Shown here: one piece after another, positions 1 through 8,529 of the stretch
Layout: every line of letters begins with the position of its first letter
Numbering within the stretch: position 1 is the first letter of the stretch
Assembly (NCBI GenBank): GCA_025210345.1
Contig: JAOARX010000016.1
Span: forward strand, 115,715-179,714
Origin: Pelagimonas sp.
Lineage (GTDB): Bacteria > Pseudomonadota > Alphaproteobacteria > Rhodobacterales > Rhodobacteraceae
Direction of reading: 5' to 3'
DNA length: 64,000 bases
Program-made: the position numbers and the translations under genes
Notes under the pieces: model-generated
Database searches by the model: none
What the model saw: only the letters and a program-made list of their open reading frames with translations
Told to the model about the DNA's origin: nothing

Positions 1-1
1 G

Positions 2-748
2 CGCCGGGGACGGTTTTTTGAGTCCAATCTGATGGATGCCCTGCGCATCGTGCAAACCGGCGATGCCCGCCCCAGCCAATTGGTGGGCAGTTGGGCCGGG
101 GCCATGGGGCATACGCAACTGATCCCCAACGCCTATCAGGCCCATGCGGTTGATTTCGATGGCGACGGCAAACGTGACATCTGGTCGAATAACCCCATTG
201 ATGCCTTTGCCACCACCGCACGATTCCTGTCCAAGGCGGGATGGCAGCGCGGGCGCATCTGGGGCTTGGAGATTTCATTGCCGCAGGGGTTTGCCGGGCT
301 TGTGGGACGGCGCAGCAAGAAAAGCGTATCCGAATGGCGGGCGCTGGGGGTGCGGGCCGCCCGCGGGGGCGCAATCCCGGATCATGGCCCGGCCGCAGTG
401 CTGGCGCCGATGGGATTTGACCGCCCGGCGTTCCTGGTGTTCCGCAATTTTGATATGATTTTGCGCTACAACCCCTCTGAGAACTACGGGCTGGGTGTTG
501 GCTATCTTTCCGGGCGTCTTGCGGGCAAGGGGCCTTTGAAGACGGCTTTTGGTGCGGATCGCTATGGGCTTGATCTGGAAGATAGAAAAGCCCTCCAAGC
601 CGGGTTGACCCGGCGGGGGTTCGATGCGGGAAAGGCCGATGGTGTGCTTGGCAAAAAGACCACGGCCGCGATACGGGGGTATCAACAGGCCAAAGGCCTG
701 GCCGTTACGGGCACACCTTCGCAGGCGCTTTTGCAGTCCCTTCGCTAG
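2..748 (+). CDS. Lytic murein transglycosylase (MltB-like), 3' part
   Basis: The frame is already open at base 2 (the residues RFFESNL precede the first in-window Met), so the N-terminus lies outside the window. The protein would be an exported enzyme cleaving the MurNAc-GlcNAc bond of peptidoglycan. Visible parts are the second half of an SLT_2-type transglycosylase domain, with GAMGHTQLIPNAY typical of MltB-like enzymes and a conserved DGDGKRDIW stretch, followed by a C-terminal peptidoglycan-binding (PG_binding_1) repeat covering roughly the last 60 residues (LEDRKALQAGL...KADGVLGKKT). Family assignment is firm. The exact paralogue cannot be decided from a fragment. Confidence 0.88.
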   Translation, partial: RRGRFFESNLMDALRIVQTGDARPSQLVGSWAGAMGHTQLIPNAYQAHAVDFDGDGKRDIWSNNPIDAFATTARFLSKAGWQRGRIWGLEISLPQGFAGLVGRRSKKSVSEWRALGVRAARGGAIPDHGPAAVLAPMGFDRPAFLVFRNFDMILRYNPSENYGLGVGYLSGRLAGKGPLKTAFGADRYGLDLEDRKALQAGLTRRGFDAGKADGVLGKKTTAAIRGYQQAKGLAVTGTPSQALLQSLR

Positions 749-1187
749 GCTCGGTGCATTTTCCGCGATAACGCCTTGAATTTGCTTTAAATCTAGGGGC
801 CTTTGGCGCGTTGAACGTGCTGTGCCGAAACCATCTGTCAACTTTTCACCCGTTAAAACAGAACCCTGAACCATGGACCTTGCGACCCTGTGGGGTGAGG
901 CAGGGCAATGGTGTGACCGGGGGCTTTCACCTTGGTTCAACGGATTTGTGTGGTGCTGGGCATGTCCCAGGTGGGTGATGAGTGGATGCCACATCCGGGG
1001 TGGCAGGTGCCCAAGACTTGTTAACGAGTTCTTTGGTGTGTCTGTTTTGGGAAGAGTGGTAACGAGTGTGCCGGGGCGTTTGCCCCGGCTCTTTTTCTTG
1101 GGGATCCGCCAAAGGCCCGCTTGACGCGCATCAAGGCAGTTCAATCTTGAACGGGCTACGCTGTCCTTAGCCAAAGGGAGACTGGAA
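749..1187. other. 440-base intergenic region; possible small RNA
   Basis: No convincing protein gene: the one ORF here (873-1124) is rich in Trp, Cys and Gly, matches nothing I know and runs through the hairpin at 1071. The stretch 860-1060 contains several short self-complementary segments (for example ctggg-catgt-cccag near 957-971) and ends in a strong intrinsic terminator, an arrangement expected for an independently transcribed RNA. I did not recognise 6S RNA, SRP RNA, tmRNA or RNase P signatures. It could also simply be a long 3' UTR of the transglycosylase gene. Confidence 0.3.
1071..1095 (+). terminator. Intrinsic terminator
   Basis: A GC-rich stem (gccgggg / ccccggc around a cgtttg loop) is directly followed by tctttttctt. 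This is the best terminator in the first 2 kb and would close any transcript from the upstream gap or the transglycosylase gene. Confidence 0.7.
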
Positions 1188-1589
1188 ATGCGACTTGTCC
1201 TAGCAACTGCCCTCTGCCTCGCTGCGCCCGCGCTGGCCCAGGATGCCGATATCGGCATGGCCTTGTATCACACGCATTGCGCCACTTGCCACGGGGTGGA
1301 TGGCCACGGGGACGGGCCTATGGCGGGTGTTTTGATGATCCCACCCACGGATCTGACCCAATTGGCCAAACGGTCTGATGGCACGTTTCCGGTGTTGCGC
1401 GTGGTCAAGCGTATTGACGGGCGCGACCCCGTGGTCAGCCATGGATCGCCCATGCCCGTGTACGGCGACTATTTCGAAGCAGGCACATATGACGTGGCGA
1501 TCAAGACACCTTCGGGGCAACCGATCCTGGCGGCGCAGCCCCTGGTGCATTTGCTGGCCTATCTCCGACAGATCCAGCAGTTGGATTGA
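1188..1589 (+). CDS. Periplasmic class I cytochrome c
   Basis: A 133-residue protein with a signal peptide (cleavage expected after the ALA near residue 17) and a single CATCH haem-binding motif (CxxCH). MPVYGD further on is a plausible context for the Met axial ligand. It should be a soluble periplasmic electron carrier or a subunit of a dehydrogenase. The start is supported by a purine-rich site (gggagactgga) just upstream. It stands alone, converging with the metallopeptidase-like lipoprotein four bases downstream, so its redox partner is not evident. Confidence 0.85.
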   Translation: MRLVLATALCLAAPALAQDADIGMALYHTHCATCHGVDGHGDGPMAGVLMIPPTDLTQLAKRSDGTFPVLRVVKRIDGRDPVVSHGSPMPVYGDYFEAGTYDVAIKTPSGQPILAAQPLVHLLAYLRQIQQLD

Positions 1590-1592
1590 CCC

Positions 1593-2291
1593 CTAGCCGG
1601 ACGGCTGCGCCTGACAAATCCCCTTGGTCTCGGCCCCGGCCCAGGGGATGCGCACACGGGGCGCGCTTAGCATCTCATCTAGCCGCGCAATTGGCATGTA
1701 TTTGGCCAGCATATCGTGCAGACGTGCGGTGCGCGCAGCCTGCGGATCAAGCAGCCGGCAACAGACGTATTCTTCGACGATGCTGCCTTGTTGCTCATAG
1801 CCGTAACTCAGAAAATCCTGCGGGGTGTCAGGATCGAACAGATAGGGGTCTGCCTGGCTGGTGTGTTCCCTGAGTGCTTTGAGCGGATGATATCCTGTGA
1901 GCTGTCGATTTTGCCATTGCCAGACGTGGGTGGCCTCATGGGCCAAAAGCATGGCGTCGAACAGGTCGATCTGTTCGGGCCAGCCGGTCATGAAATCCGT
2001 GCGATAGAGATCCTTGCGCAGGTAGACCCTGTTGAACAGCACGGTTGCCGCGGGCGACACCTTGACCGTGCGCTCTTTGGTGATCGGCGGCCAAATACGT
2101 TCCTGACAGGTGGTGCGCGGGCGCACGGGAATACGGTATGTCACGGAACCGGCGAAATGCCCGTTCACAAGGCGCATGTGGTGTGTCGCCAGATCTTCAC
2201 CGTGAAGCGCATGAAGATAGGCGGTTTCCGCCGGGGTCAAAGCCCGTCCGCAGGCCGCAAGACATAGGAATAATAGACAGACAAAGCGCAT
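1593..2291 (-). CDS. Putative lipoprotein with HEATH zinc-peptidase motif
   Basis: A 232-residue protein whose N-terminus has a lipobox (LAAC at about residues 11-14), predicting an acylated envelope protein. Near the middle sits LLAHEATHVWQWQ, an HExxH zinc-binding signature like those of DUF4157-type and minigluzincin-like putative peptidases. GSIVEEYV about 60 residues later could supply the third zinc ligand (Glu). No known family name comes to mind beyond that. It converges on the cytochrome c gene and shows no operon partner. Peptidase activity is an inference from the motif alone. Confidence 0.65.
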   Translation of the reverse strand: MRFVCLLFLCLAACGRALTPAETAYLHALHGEDLATHHMRLVNGHFAGSVTYRIPVRPRTTCQERIWPPITKERTVKVSPAATVLFNRVYLRKDLYRTDFMTGWPEQIDLFDAMLLAHEATHVWQWQNRQLTGYHPLKALREHTSQADPYLFDPDTPQDFLSYGYEQQGSIVEEYVCCRLLDPQAARTARLHDMLAKYMPIARLDEMLSAPRVRIPWAGAETKGICQAQPSG

Positions 2292-2567
2292 GGCATCATC
2301 GAACGCAATGTCGGGGGCTGTGTCAACCGTGGGCCGTCTGGCTGTCTATTGGGACCCGTTCACGATCAAACAGACCGTTGCGGCCCTTGGCTTGTCCGGA
2401 TCGGTGTCCCGGAAAATGACAGCGATCATGAAGCCCCTCATATGTGTTGGCGAATTTGGGGCTCGGGGCAATCGGATCGGGACACGTGGATGATCATAGG
2501 CTTTCGCAGCCCCCCAGAGGCACCGCGTGATCGTCGGCTGACCTGCGAAATGCGTGGCTGCCGGGGA

Positions 2568-3479
2568 TCACCACAGCCTGTTCAGCAGCTTGAACACCTC
2601 GGTCAGGATCGGGCTTTGCATATTGCGCTCTAGGGCGATCATGCAAAGGCAGGCGGGAACAGATACGCTGTCACAGACCGCAAGGCCCGAACTTTGCTTT
2701 TGGTGCAGTGCGATGGATTCCCGGCAGAGGCTCAGCCCAACCCCGGAGCGAACCATTTCAAGCATGGATGCCTCTTGGTCGACTTTCGCAACGACATTCG
2801 GGCGACATCCATATGCGTCAAAAATCCGGGACAGCAACCTGTGGTGTACCGATGTCTTTGGGGTTCCGATCCAGGGCAGCGTGGCCAGATCTTTCCAATC
2901 TGTGTCTTCGATCTGTGTATCCCATCCCGAAGGCGCGATGACCCGATAGGTGAAATTCGCCAGCTTGACCGCATGCACGGGGTGTTCCGAAAGATGGCTG
3001 ATCCCGCTCAATTCATCCGGGCCACACAGGTAAAACCCCGCGTCAATCCGTCCTCGGTTCAACCAGCCCAACATGTCGCCGCTGACGCCATGAATGAGTT
3101 CCGTTTCAATATCAGGCTGGTCGTTGCGCAATTGTGCCAAAAGGGCGCCAAGGCGGATGAATTCGGGATCGACGATGGTGCCGATGGCCAGCCTGCCACT
3201 GATACGCCCAAGCCGTTGGTGGGCGCTGCGCTGAAAATCGCGCAGGGTTGCGAGAACCTGTTCCGCCTTGGGCACAAGTGCGGCCCCATCATGTGTCAGC
3301 GCAAGGCCGCCGGGGGTACGGCTGAACAGCGTCAGACCCGTTTCTTCGCTTAACCGCCTGAGCTGATGGCTGACGGCGGGCTGTGTGAGGTTCAGATGCT
3401 CAGCTGCGCGCGAAACACTGCCTTCACGCGCGACCGAGACAAACGCCACAAGCGTGGTGATGTTCGGGAAAGGAGGCAT
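2568..3479 (-). CDS. LysR-family transcriptional regulator
   Basis: 303 residues. The N-terminal winged helix-turn-helix is plain (SVSRAAEHLNLTQPAVSHQL, about residues 21-40), followed by the co-inducer binding domain that starts with SGRLAIGTIVDP. It is divergently transcribed from the GMC oxidoreductase gene 145 bases away, so it most likely controls that gene and itself. The inducer is unknown. Confidence 0.88.
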   Translation of the reverse strand: MPPFPNITTLVAFVSVAREGSVSRAAEHLNLTQPAVSHQLRRLSEETGLTLFSRTPGGLALTHDGAALVPKAEQVLATLRDFQRSAHQRLGRISGRLAIGTIVDPEFIRLGALLAQLRNDQPDIETELIHGVSGDMLGWLNRGRIDAGFYLCGPDELSGISHLSEHPVHAVKLANFTYRVIAPSGWDTQIEDTDWKDLATLPWIGTPKTSVHHRLLSRIFDAYGCRPNVVAKVDQEASMLEMVRSGVGLSLCRESIALHQKQSSGLAVCDSVSVPACLCMIALERNMQSPILTEVFKLLNRLW

Positions 3480-3623
3480 ATTAAAATTCCTAATACATAT
3501 GAGAGGGGATTGTCATTGGGAATCCGCTTGAACTTGGGGCAAACTGGGTAAAATGACCATGGTTGGACATGTTTTGTCCTGACGCCGGTCTATGGAATAA
3601 ATAATGCTAATGGGGTTGGGCAT
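3480..3623. promoter_or_regulatory. Divergent promoter region, LysR / GMC oxidoreductase
   Basis: A 144-base spacer between divergent start codons, AT-richer than its surroundings (ttaaaattcctaatacatat next to the regulator start, ataaataatgctaat next to the oxidoreductase). LysR operators are expected here, but no strong dyad could be assigned by eye. Confidence 0.4.
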
Positions 3624-5291
3624 ATGTCGAAGGATACTGTTGAATTTGACTATATCGTGGTTGGTGCGGGTTCGGCCGGATGCCTGATGGCCAACCGTCT
3701 TAGCGCGGACCCGAACAACCGGGTGTTGCTGTTAGAGGCCGGCAAGCCAGACACCTATCCGTGGATCCACATCCCTGTTGGCTACCTGTATTGCATCGGC
3801 AACCCCCGCGCGGATTGGATGTATAAAACCGAGGCGGATAAGGGGCTGAACGGGCGCAGCCTGATCTATCCGCGGGGCAAGACCCTGGGGGGGTGCTCTT
3901 CGATCAACGGGATGATCTATATGCGCGGGCAGGCGCGGGATTATGACAATTGGGCCAGGCTGACGGGGGAAGAGGCCTGGACCTGGGAAAACTGCCTGAA
4001 GGATTTCAAGGCGCATGAAGATCACTACAAACTGGACGATGGCGCCGACCCGGTCACCGGGGACAACAGCCGGTTTTCGGATCTGCATGGCACAGGGGGT
4101 GAATGGCGGATCGAAAAGCAGCGGCTGCGCTGGGATGTGCTGGACAGTTTCGCGGATGCCGCGGTCGAGGCCGGCGTGCCACGCACCGACGATTTCAACA
4201 CCGGTGACAATTCGGGCGTCGGGTATTTCGATGTGAACCAGCGCTCGGGCTGGCGGTGGAACACGTCCAAGGCCTTCTTGCGCCCGGCCAAGTCACGCCC
4301 GAACCTGACCATCTGGACCGAGGCGCAGGTTGAAAAACTGACCTTTGATCAGCAGGCCGACGGAAAGCTGCGCTGCTCGGGGGCCCAGGTTCACCGGCGC
4401 GGCACCCCGGTTCATGTCCGCGCTCGCCAAGAGGTCGTTTTGTCGGCCGGTGCGGTGAATTCGCCTCAGATCCTTCAGCTTTCCGGGGTTGGTCCGGCTG
4501 AACTGTTGAAAGACCACGGGATCGACGTGGTGATGGACGCGCCGCATGTGGGGGGCAACCTGCAAGATCACCTGCAAATTCGTTCGGTGTTCAAAGTCAG
4601 TGGCACGCGTACGTTGAATACTCTGGCCAACTCGTTTCTGGGCAAGGCGCGGATCGGCTTGGAGTATCTGTTCACGCGATCTGGCCCCATGAGCATGTCG
4701 CCCAGTCAACTGGGGGCGTTCACCCGGTCTGATCCTACGCAGCCCCACGCCAATCTTGAATATCATGTGCAGCCGCTCAGTCTTGAGGCCTTTGGCGAAG
4801 ACCTGCACCCGTTTCCCGCCATGACGGTGAGCGTCTGCAATCTGAACCCAACCAGCCGGGGGCATATTCGGATCGGGTCAGGCAATTTCCGCGACGCGCC
4901 CAAGATCACGCCGAACTATCTGGCAACCCCCGAAGACCGCAAAGTTGCGGCGGACAGTTTGCGCCAGGTCCGCGAAATCATGGCGCAGCCCGCGATGAAA
5001 CCGTATGAACCCGAAGAATTCAAACCGGGTATACAATATCAAAGCGACGAAGATCTGGCCCGGCTTGCCGGTGACATTGCCAGCACGATTTTCCACCCCG
5101 TCGGCACCCTGCGCATGGGGCGTGAGGACGACCCGACCGCCGTGGTTGATCCGCAGTTGCGCATGAAGGGGATTGCGGGGCTGCGTGTGGTCGATGCCTC
5201 GGTCATGCCCGAAATCACCAGCGGGAACACCAATTCGCCCACCATCATGATCGCGGAAAAAGCGGCGGGCTGGATGTGTCAGGGCGCCTGA
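3624..5291 (+). CDS. GMC-family FAD-dependent alcohol/choline dehydrogenase
   Basis: A 555-residue flavoprotein of the glucose-methanol-choline oxidoreductase family. It has the N-terminal FAD fold [17 protein letters not shown], the GMC signature 1 region ([17 protein letters not shown]), signature 2 ([15 protein letters not shown]) and a C-terminal active-site segment with [10 protein letters not shown] and [15 protein letters not shown]. It should oxidise a primary alcohol to an aldehyde with FAD as cofactor. BetA-like choline dehydrogenase and AlkJ-like alcohol dehydrogenase cannot be told apart here. No betB or betaine transporter lies beside it, which weakens a choline assignment. Confidence 0.88.
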   Translation: MSKDTVEFDYIVVGAGSAGCLMANRLSADPNNRVLLLEAGKPDTYPWIHIPVGYLYCIGNPRADWMYKTEADKGLNGRSLIYPRGKTLGGCSSINGMIYMRGQARDYDNWARLTGEEAWTWENCLKDFKAHEDHYKLDDGADPVTGDNSRFSDLHGTGGEWRIEKQRLRWDVLDSFADAAVEAGVPRTDDFNTGDNSGVGYFDVNQRSGWRWNTSKAFLRPAKSRPNLTIWTEAQVEKLTFDQQADGKLRCSGAQVHRRGTPVHVRARQEVVLSAGAVNSPQILQLSGVGPAELLKDHGIDVVMDAPHVGGNLQDHLQIRSVFKVSGTRTLNTLANSFLGKARIGLEYLFTRSGPMSMSPSQLGAFTRSDPTQPHANLEYHVQPLSLEAFGEDLHPFPAMTVSVCNLNPTSRGHIRIGSGNFRDAPKITPNYLATPEDRKVAADSLRQVREIMAQPAMKPYEPEEFKPGIQYQSDEDLARLAGDIASTIFHPVGTLRMGREDDPTAVVDPQLRMKGIAGLRVVDASVMPEITSGNTNSPTIMIAEKAAGWMCQGA

Positions 5292-5318
5292 CCCGGGCAA
5301 AACATGTTTGCAACACTC

Positions 5319-5342
5319 AAAGCGCCCGGGCACGGGCGCTTT
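5319..5342. terminator. Bidirectional hairpin terminator
   Basis: A perfect 10-bp stem (aaagcgcccg / cgggcgcttt, 4-base loop) lies between the stops of two convergent genes. The A/T ends of the stem could work as a terminator in either direction. Confidence 0.6.
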
Positions 5343-5362
5343 CAGGTGGGCGGGTTCAGGTC

Positions 5363-5650
5363 TCAGGCCGCGGCGCGTTCGACCGCCTCGGGGCAGGCTT
5401 CGCGCAGTTTCGCCAGGATACCATGGACCGAGCAGGAGGCATCGCTGTCTTCGCCAGAATAGTTCCAGCAGCTTGAGCAGGTCGCGCTTTGCGACGGCTC
5501 AAAGGCAGCGCAGCCCGTGGCAACGGTGACGTGACCCCCAACCGGGCAATCCACCTGGTCCGAAGAATGCGTGGGATGCGCGTCGATTTTCGCAGAGTTC
5601 ACGCAAACGCTGCATTTGTTTTGAAACTGATGATGGGCAATCTGTGTCAT
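5363..5650 (-). CDS. Small Cys-rich protein, function unknown
   Basis: 95 residues with eight cysteines, including two CxxC pairs (CSVC at 13-16, CSSC at 58-61), and several His, without signal peptide or membrane segment. The pattern suggests a small zinc-binding or redox protein. A plausible ribosome site (gcgagg) precedes the ATG by about nine bases, and a hairpin lies beyond the stop. I do not recognise the family. Reality as a gene rests on the non-random Cys spacing and the RBS. Confidence 0.55.
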   Translation of the reverse strand: MTQIAHHQFQNKCSVCVNSAKIDAHPTHSSDQVDCPVGGHVTVATGCAAFEPSQSATCSSCWNYSGEDSDASCSVHGILAKLREACPEAVERAAA

Positions 5651-6239
5651 GGCCGTACCTCGCTAGACGTCGCGCCAACGCAATGGCGCAAGTTTGTTTG
5701 GTGCCGTGGGTGCCTTGACGTGGTGTCCTTGCTGGCTGCCGGTTGGTGGCTGGCTGGGGTCACATCTGGGTGCCTGAGCATGAGAAGACTATACCCTTCA
5801 CAAAGCCGATCTCAAAGGGGGGTGTTGCGAAAAAATGAGGAAAAGCACCATTTTTCAATGGTTTAATCCTGATTGTTTTGGTTTTTTGCCTGAGTATTTT
5901 TGTTTCCAGATCCGACAATTTTGCTTTTCAAACCTGATTGATTCTGTTGGCCACGATGTCGCGCAGCCCCCCCTAGGGCCAGCCCGGTCCGCGTCGCAAT
6001 CGGGTGGCGTAGCGGGCCCTGGCGACGTGGTGCCGGGAGCGGCAATTGGTGAATCGGACCCGTTTGTCCGGCTTGACGGGCATCTGGACACTTTCCGCGC
6101 CCCGTTGCGCTACTTTCCCTAGACGCGCTTTTCGTTGTTAGAGTGCCGCTTTTGCTCAACAAAAAATGCCTGGGCGAAAATGGGCGTGTCCTGACTGCGA
6201 AACAATTGTTGACCGCGCCAGACATGTTCTGGCAAGAGA
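5651..6239. other. Intergenic region upstream of the riboswitch
   Basis: About 590 bases without a supportable gene. ORFs on either strand here are low in recognisable features, and those on the minus strand run antisense through the riboswitch. It must contain the promoter of the metal uptake operon, but no clear -35/-10 pair was picked out. Confidence 0.4.
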
Positions 6240-6425
6240 TCCGCATGTTCGGTTCCGGGGATGCCCCGGAAGCAATAGGGAATGTCGTGCGGCGTATTAC
6301 GCCAATTCGGCAACTGCCCCCGCAACTGTAGGCGGCGAGCACAGCTGACATAGCCACTGGAAAATCCGGGAAGGCCAGCTTTGTGCATTGACCCGCAAGT
6401 CAGGAGACCTGCCGAACCTGCGCCT
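6240..6425 (+). promoter_or_regulatory. Cobalamin (B12) riboswitch
   Basis: The aptamer core is easy to see: gcccccgcaactgtaggcgg (the B12-box region), then gccactgg, ccgggaaggc and finally caagtcaggagacctgcc, in the order and spacing of the cobalamin riboswitch. It lies 135 bases upstream of the first gene of the metal transporter. Known elements of this class repress when adenosylcobalamin is plentiful, so the operon should be shut down by B12 sufficiency. Confidence 0.95.
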
Positions 6426-6559
6426 CTGGAAAGGGCGCTCATCATCGGCGACGGGGGTGCGCTGAAACCGTTTTCTGGTGTTCAGACGGCGGTTCCTCCT
6501 CCCGCTTCGTCAAAAAAATAATGTGCCGGGGAAGGCGCGACGTGACAAGGAACGAACAT

Positions 6560-7345
6560 ATGAAAAAGCTGCTGTTGGCTGCATCGGCTGCGCTGGCCAT
6601 TCCGGCGATGGCTCAGGCCCATTTTCTGCTGGAATATACCGAAGACACCATGATTGACCGCCCCGGTGATGTGCCGGTCAAGCTGATCTTCTGGCATCCG
6701 CATGAGGCGGGGCATGTCATGACCATGGAAAAGCCCCAAGAATTCTTTGTGATCCACAACGGTGAAAAGACCGACTTGATGGACACGCTCAAGGAAACCA
6801 CCTTTGAGGGTGCCGACAACAGCGCCCAGGCTTTTGATGCGACCGTTCCGGTCAAGCGCTCGGGCGACTATGTGATCGTGACCGTGCCGGCCCCGTATTA
6901 CGAAGAGTCGGAAGACATCTACATCCAGCAGATCACCAAAGCCTATCTGAACCGCAATGAGCTGCCCACCGATTGGGATCAGCCCCAGGGGCTGGCCACG
7001 GAAATCCTGCCGCTGAACAAACCCTATAACGTGATCGCGGGCTCGACCTTTACCGGGCGTGTTCTGGCCGAGGGCAAGCCCGTCGCCGGTGCCGAGATCG
7101 AGATCGAGTACATGGCGTCCGAGCCCGACATGTCCGGCACAGGCGCAAAAGCCGCGACAGCGTCGACCTTGCCCGGCGGCGCCATCGTCGCGATTTCGGA
7201 TGACAACGGTTATTTCACCTTTGGTGTGCCCAAAGCGGGCTATTGGGGCTTTGCTGCGCTGGGTTCCGGCCCCGCGACAGAGCACGAAGGCAAAGAGCTG
7301 AGCCAAGACGCGGTCATCTGGATCCGTGCCTGGGACATGGAGTGA
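6560..7345 (+). CDS. Periplasmic DUF4198 component of cobalt/nickel transporter (K subunit)
   Basis: The start at 6560 is chosen because aagga stands seven bases upstream and the protein then begins with a classic signal peptide (MKKLLLAASAALAIPAMAQA); earlier in-frame starts lack both. The mature protein would begin HFLLEY, an N-terminal His shared by DUF4198 proteins (NikK-like). It is the extra periplasmic component of KMLQO-type ECF metal transporters and probably captures the metal or helps load the M subunit. The L, M, Q and O genes follow without gaps. The cbiK name is avoided because it also means a cobaltochelatase. Confidence 0.85.
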   Translation: MKKLLLAASAALAIPAMAQAHFLLEYTEDTMIDRPGDVPVKLIFWHPHEAGHVMTMEKPQEFFVIHNGEKTDLMDTLKETTFEGADNSAQAFDATVPVKRSGDYVIVTVPAPYYEESEDIYIQQITKAYLNRNELPTDWDQPQGLATEILPLNKPYNVIAGSTFTGRVLAEGKPVAGAEIEIEYMASEPDMSGTGAKAATASTLPGGAIVAISDDNGYFTFGVPKAGYWGFAALGSGPATEHEGKELSQDAVIWIRAWDME

Positions 7346-7351
7346 TCCCCG

Positions 7352-7963
7352 ATGCACATCGTTGACGGAGCCCTGTCCAACCCTGTCGTGATCGGTGGCG
7401 CGCTGGCTGCCGTGGGTGGCGTGGCGGTTGGATTGAAATCGCTGGATCTGGACCGCATCCCCACAGCCGGGGTGCTTTCAGCCAGCTTTTTCGTGGCCTC
7501 GCTGATCCATGTGCCAATCGGCCCGTCTTCTGTGCATCTGATACTGAATGGTCTGGCCGGGCTTTTGCTTGGCTGGGCCGCCTTCCCGGCGCTGTTTGTC
7601 GGACTGCTGTTGCAAGCGGTGTTCTTTGGGTTTGGCGGGCTGACCGTTTTGGGTGTGAATGCCGTGAACATTGCAATGCCCGCCGTGCTGGCCTGGATGA
7701 TTTTTGGCCGTTTGATCGGTCGTGGCACGCCGGTGCAGGGGGCCATCTGGGGCGGGATCGGCGGTGCCTTTGCGATTGCCGCGACCACGGGATTGGTTGC
7801 CGTTTCACTGGCCCTGTCGGGTGACGCGTTCGTTCCCGCCGCCAAACTGGTCTTTTTCGCGCATATCCCCGTCATGGTGATCGAGGCGGTTCTGACCGGC
7901 TTTGCTGTCCTGTTGGCGCGCAAGGTCAAACCCGAACTGTTCAAAAAGGCCCCATCCGCATGA
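7352..7963 (+). CDS. cbiM: Cobalt/nickel ECF transporter substrate-binding membrane protein CbiM
   Basis: 203 residues beginning MHIVDGALS. The invariant second-position His of the CbiM/NikM family forms part of the metal site once the N-terminus threads into the protein. About six hydrophobic segments cover the rest, and GVNAVNIAMPA matches the family's conserved Asn-rich helix. It is the S (specificity) component in the inner membrane. It starts six bases after the K gene and overlaps the next start by four bases (ATGA), so translation is coupled. Confidence 0.93.
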   Translation: MHIVDGALSNPVVIGGALAAVGGVAVGLKSLDLDRIPTAGVLSASFFVASLIHVPIGPSSVHLILNGLAGLLLGWAAFPALFVGLLLQAVFFGFGGLTVLGVNAVNIAMPAVLAWMIFGRLIGRGTPVQGAIWGGIGGAFAIAATTGLVAVSLALSGDAFVPAAKLVFFAHIPVMVIEAVLTGFAVLLARKVKPELFKKAPSA

Positions 7964-8529
7964 AACATCTGCTATTGATCCTTTCCCTGATCGTGGCGCC
8001 GCTGCCGGCGCTGGCGCATAAGGTGATTGCCGGTGTGTTTCCGGCCGGTGATGCCATCGAAGGCGAATTCGGGTTTTCCAATGGCGATATGGCTGTCGAC
8101 CAAGAGGTGATTGTCACCGGTCCCGATGGGGCGGAACTGGGGCGCACCGTGACCGATGCGGATGGGTTCTTTTTGTTCACCCCAAAACAGCCCGTGGCCC
8201 ATACGTTCTCTGCCGACATGGGGGCAGGCCATGTGGCCGAGGTGACGATGTCAGCGGATGAGGTTGCCGCTCTCATGGGGGTCGCCGCACCCGAGGCACC
8301 CGCCGACGTCTCTGAGGTGATCAACAGCCCCGCGGGGGCAGGCCTGTCCGACGAAGAGCGGGCCGCGATCGCACAGGCCGTGCGCGATGAGGTCCGCCCG
8401 CTGCGCCGCGAAATTGCTGCCTATCGCGAAGCCAACGACCTGCAGCGCATTCTGGGGGGGATTGGCTATATCATCGGACTGTTCGGCATCGGATTTTATG
8501 TTGCCGCCCGCAAGAAGATGACCGGCTGA
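7960..8529 (+). CDS. L-type accessory subunit of cobalt/nickel ECF transporter
   Basis: 189 residues: signal peptide ending ALA, mature start HKVIAGVFPAG, a periplasmic beta-sandwich-like region (EVIVTGPDGAELG...TDADGFF), a predicted coiled or helical stretch (SDEERAAIAQAVRDEV) and a C-terminal membrane helix (GGIGYIIGLFGIGFYVA) with positive residues after it. This layout fits NikL/CbiL-type subunits that replace CbiN in some systems. It sits between M and Q with overlapping start and stop codons at both ends. The symbol cbiL is avoided because it also names a methyltransferase. Confidence 0.82.
   Translation: MKHLLLILSLIVAPLPALAHKVIAGVFPAGDAIEGEFGFSNGDMAVDQEVIVTGPDGAELGRTVTDADGFFLFTPKQPVAHTFSADMGAGHVAEVTMSADEVAALMGVAAPEAPADVSEVINSPAGAGLSDEERAAIAQAVRDEVRPLRREIAAYREANDLQRILGGIGYIIGLFGIGFYVAARKKMTG

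Noticed and set aside
873..1124. Plus-strand ORF of 83 codons
   Set aside because: Odd composition, and it reads through the terminator hairpin at 1071-1095.
5863..6357. Minus-strand ORF of 164 codons over the riboswitch
   Set aside because: It is antisense to a well-conserved B12 aptamer and has no protein features.
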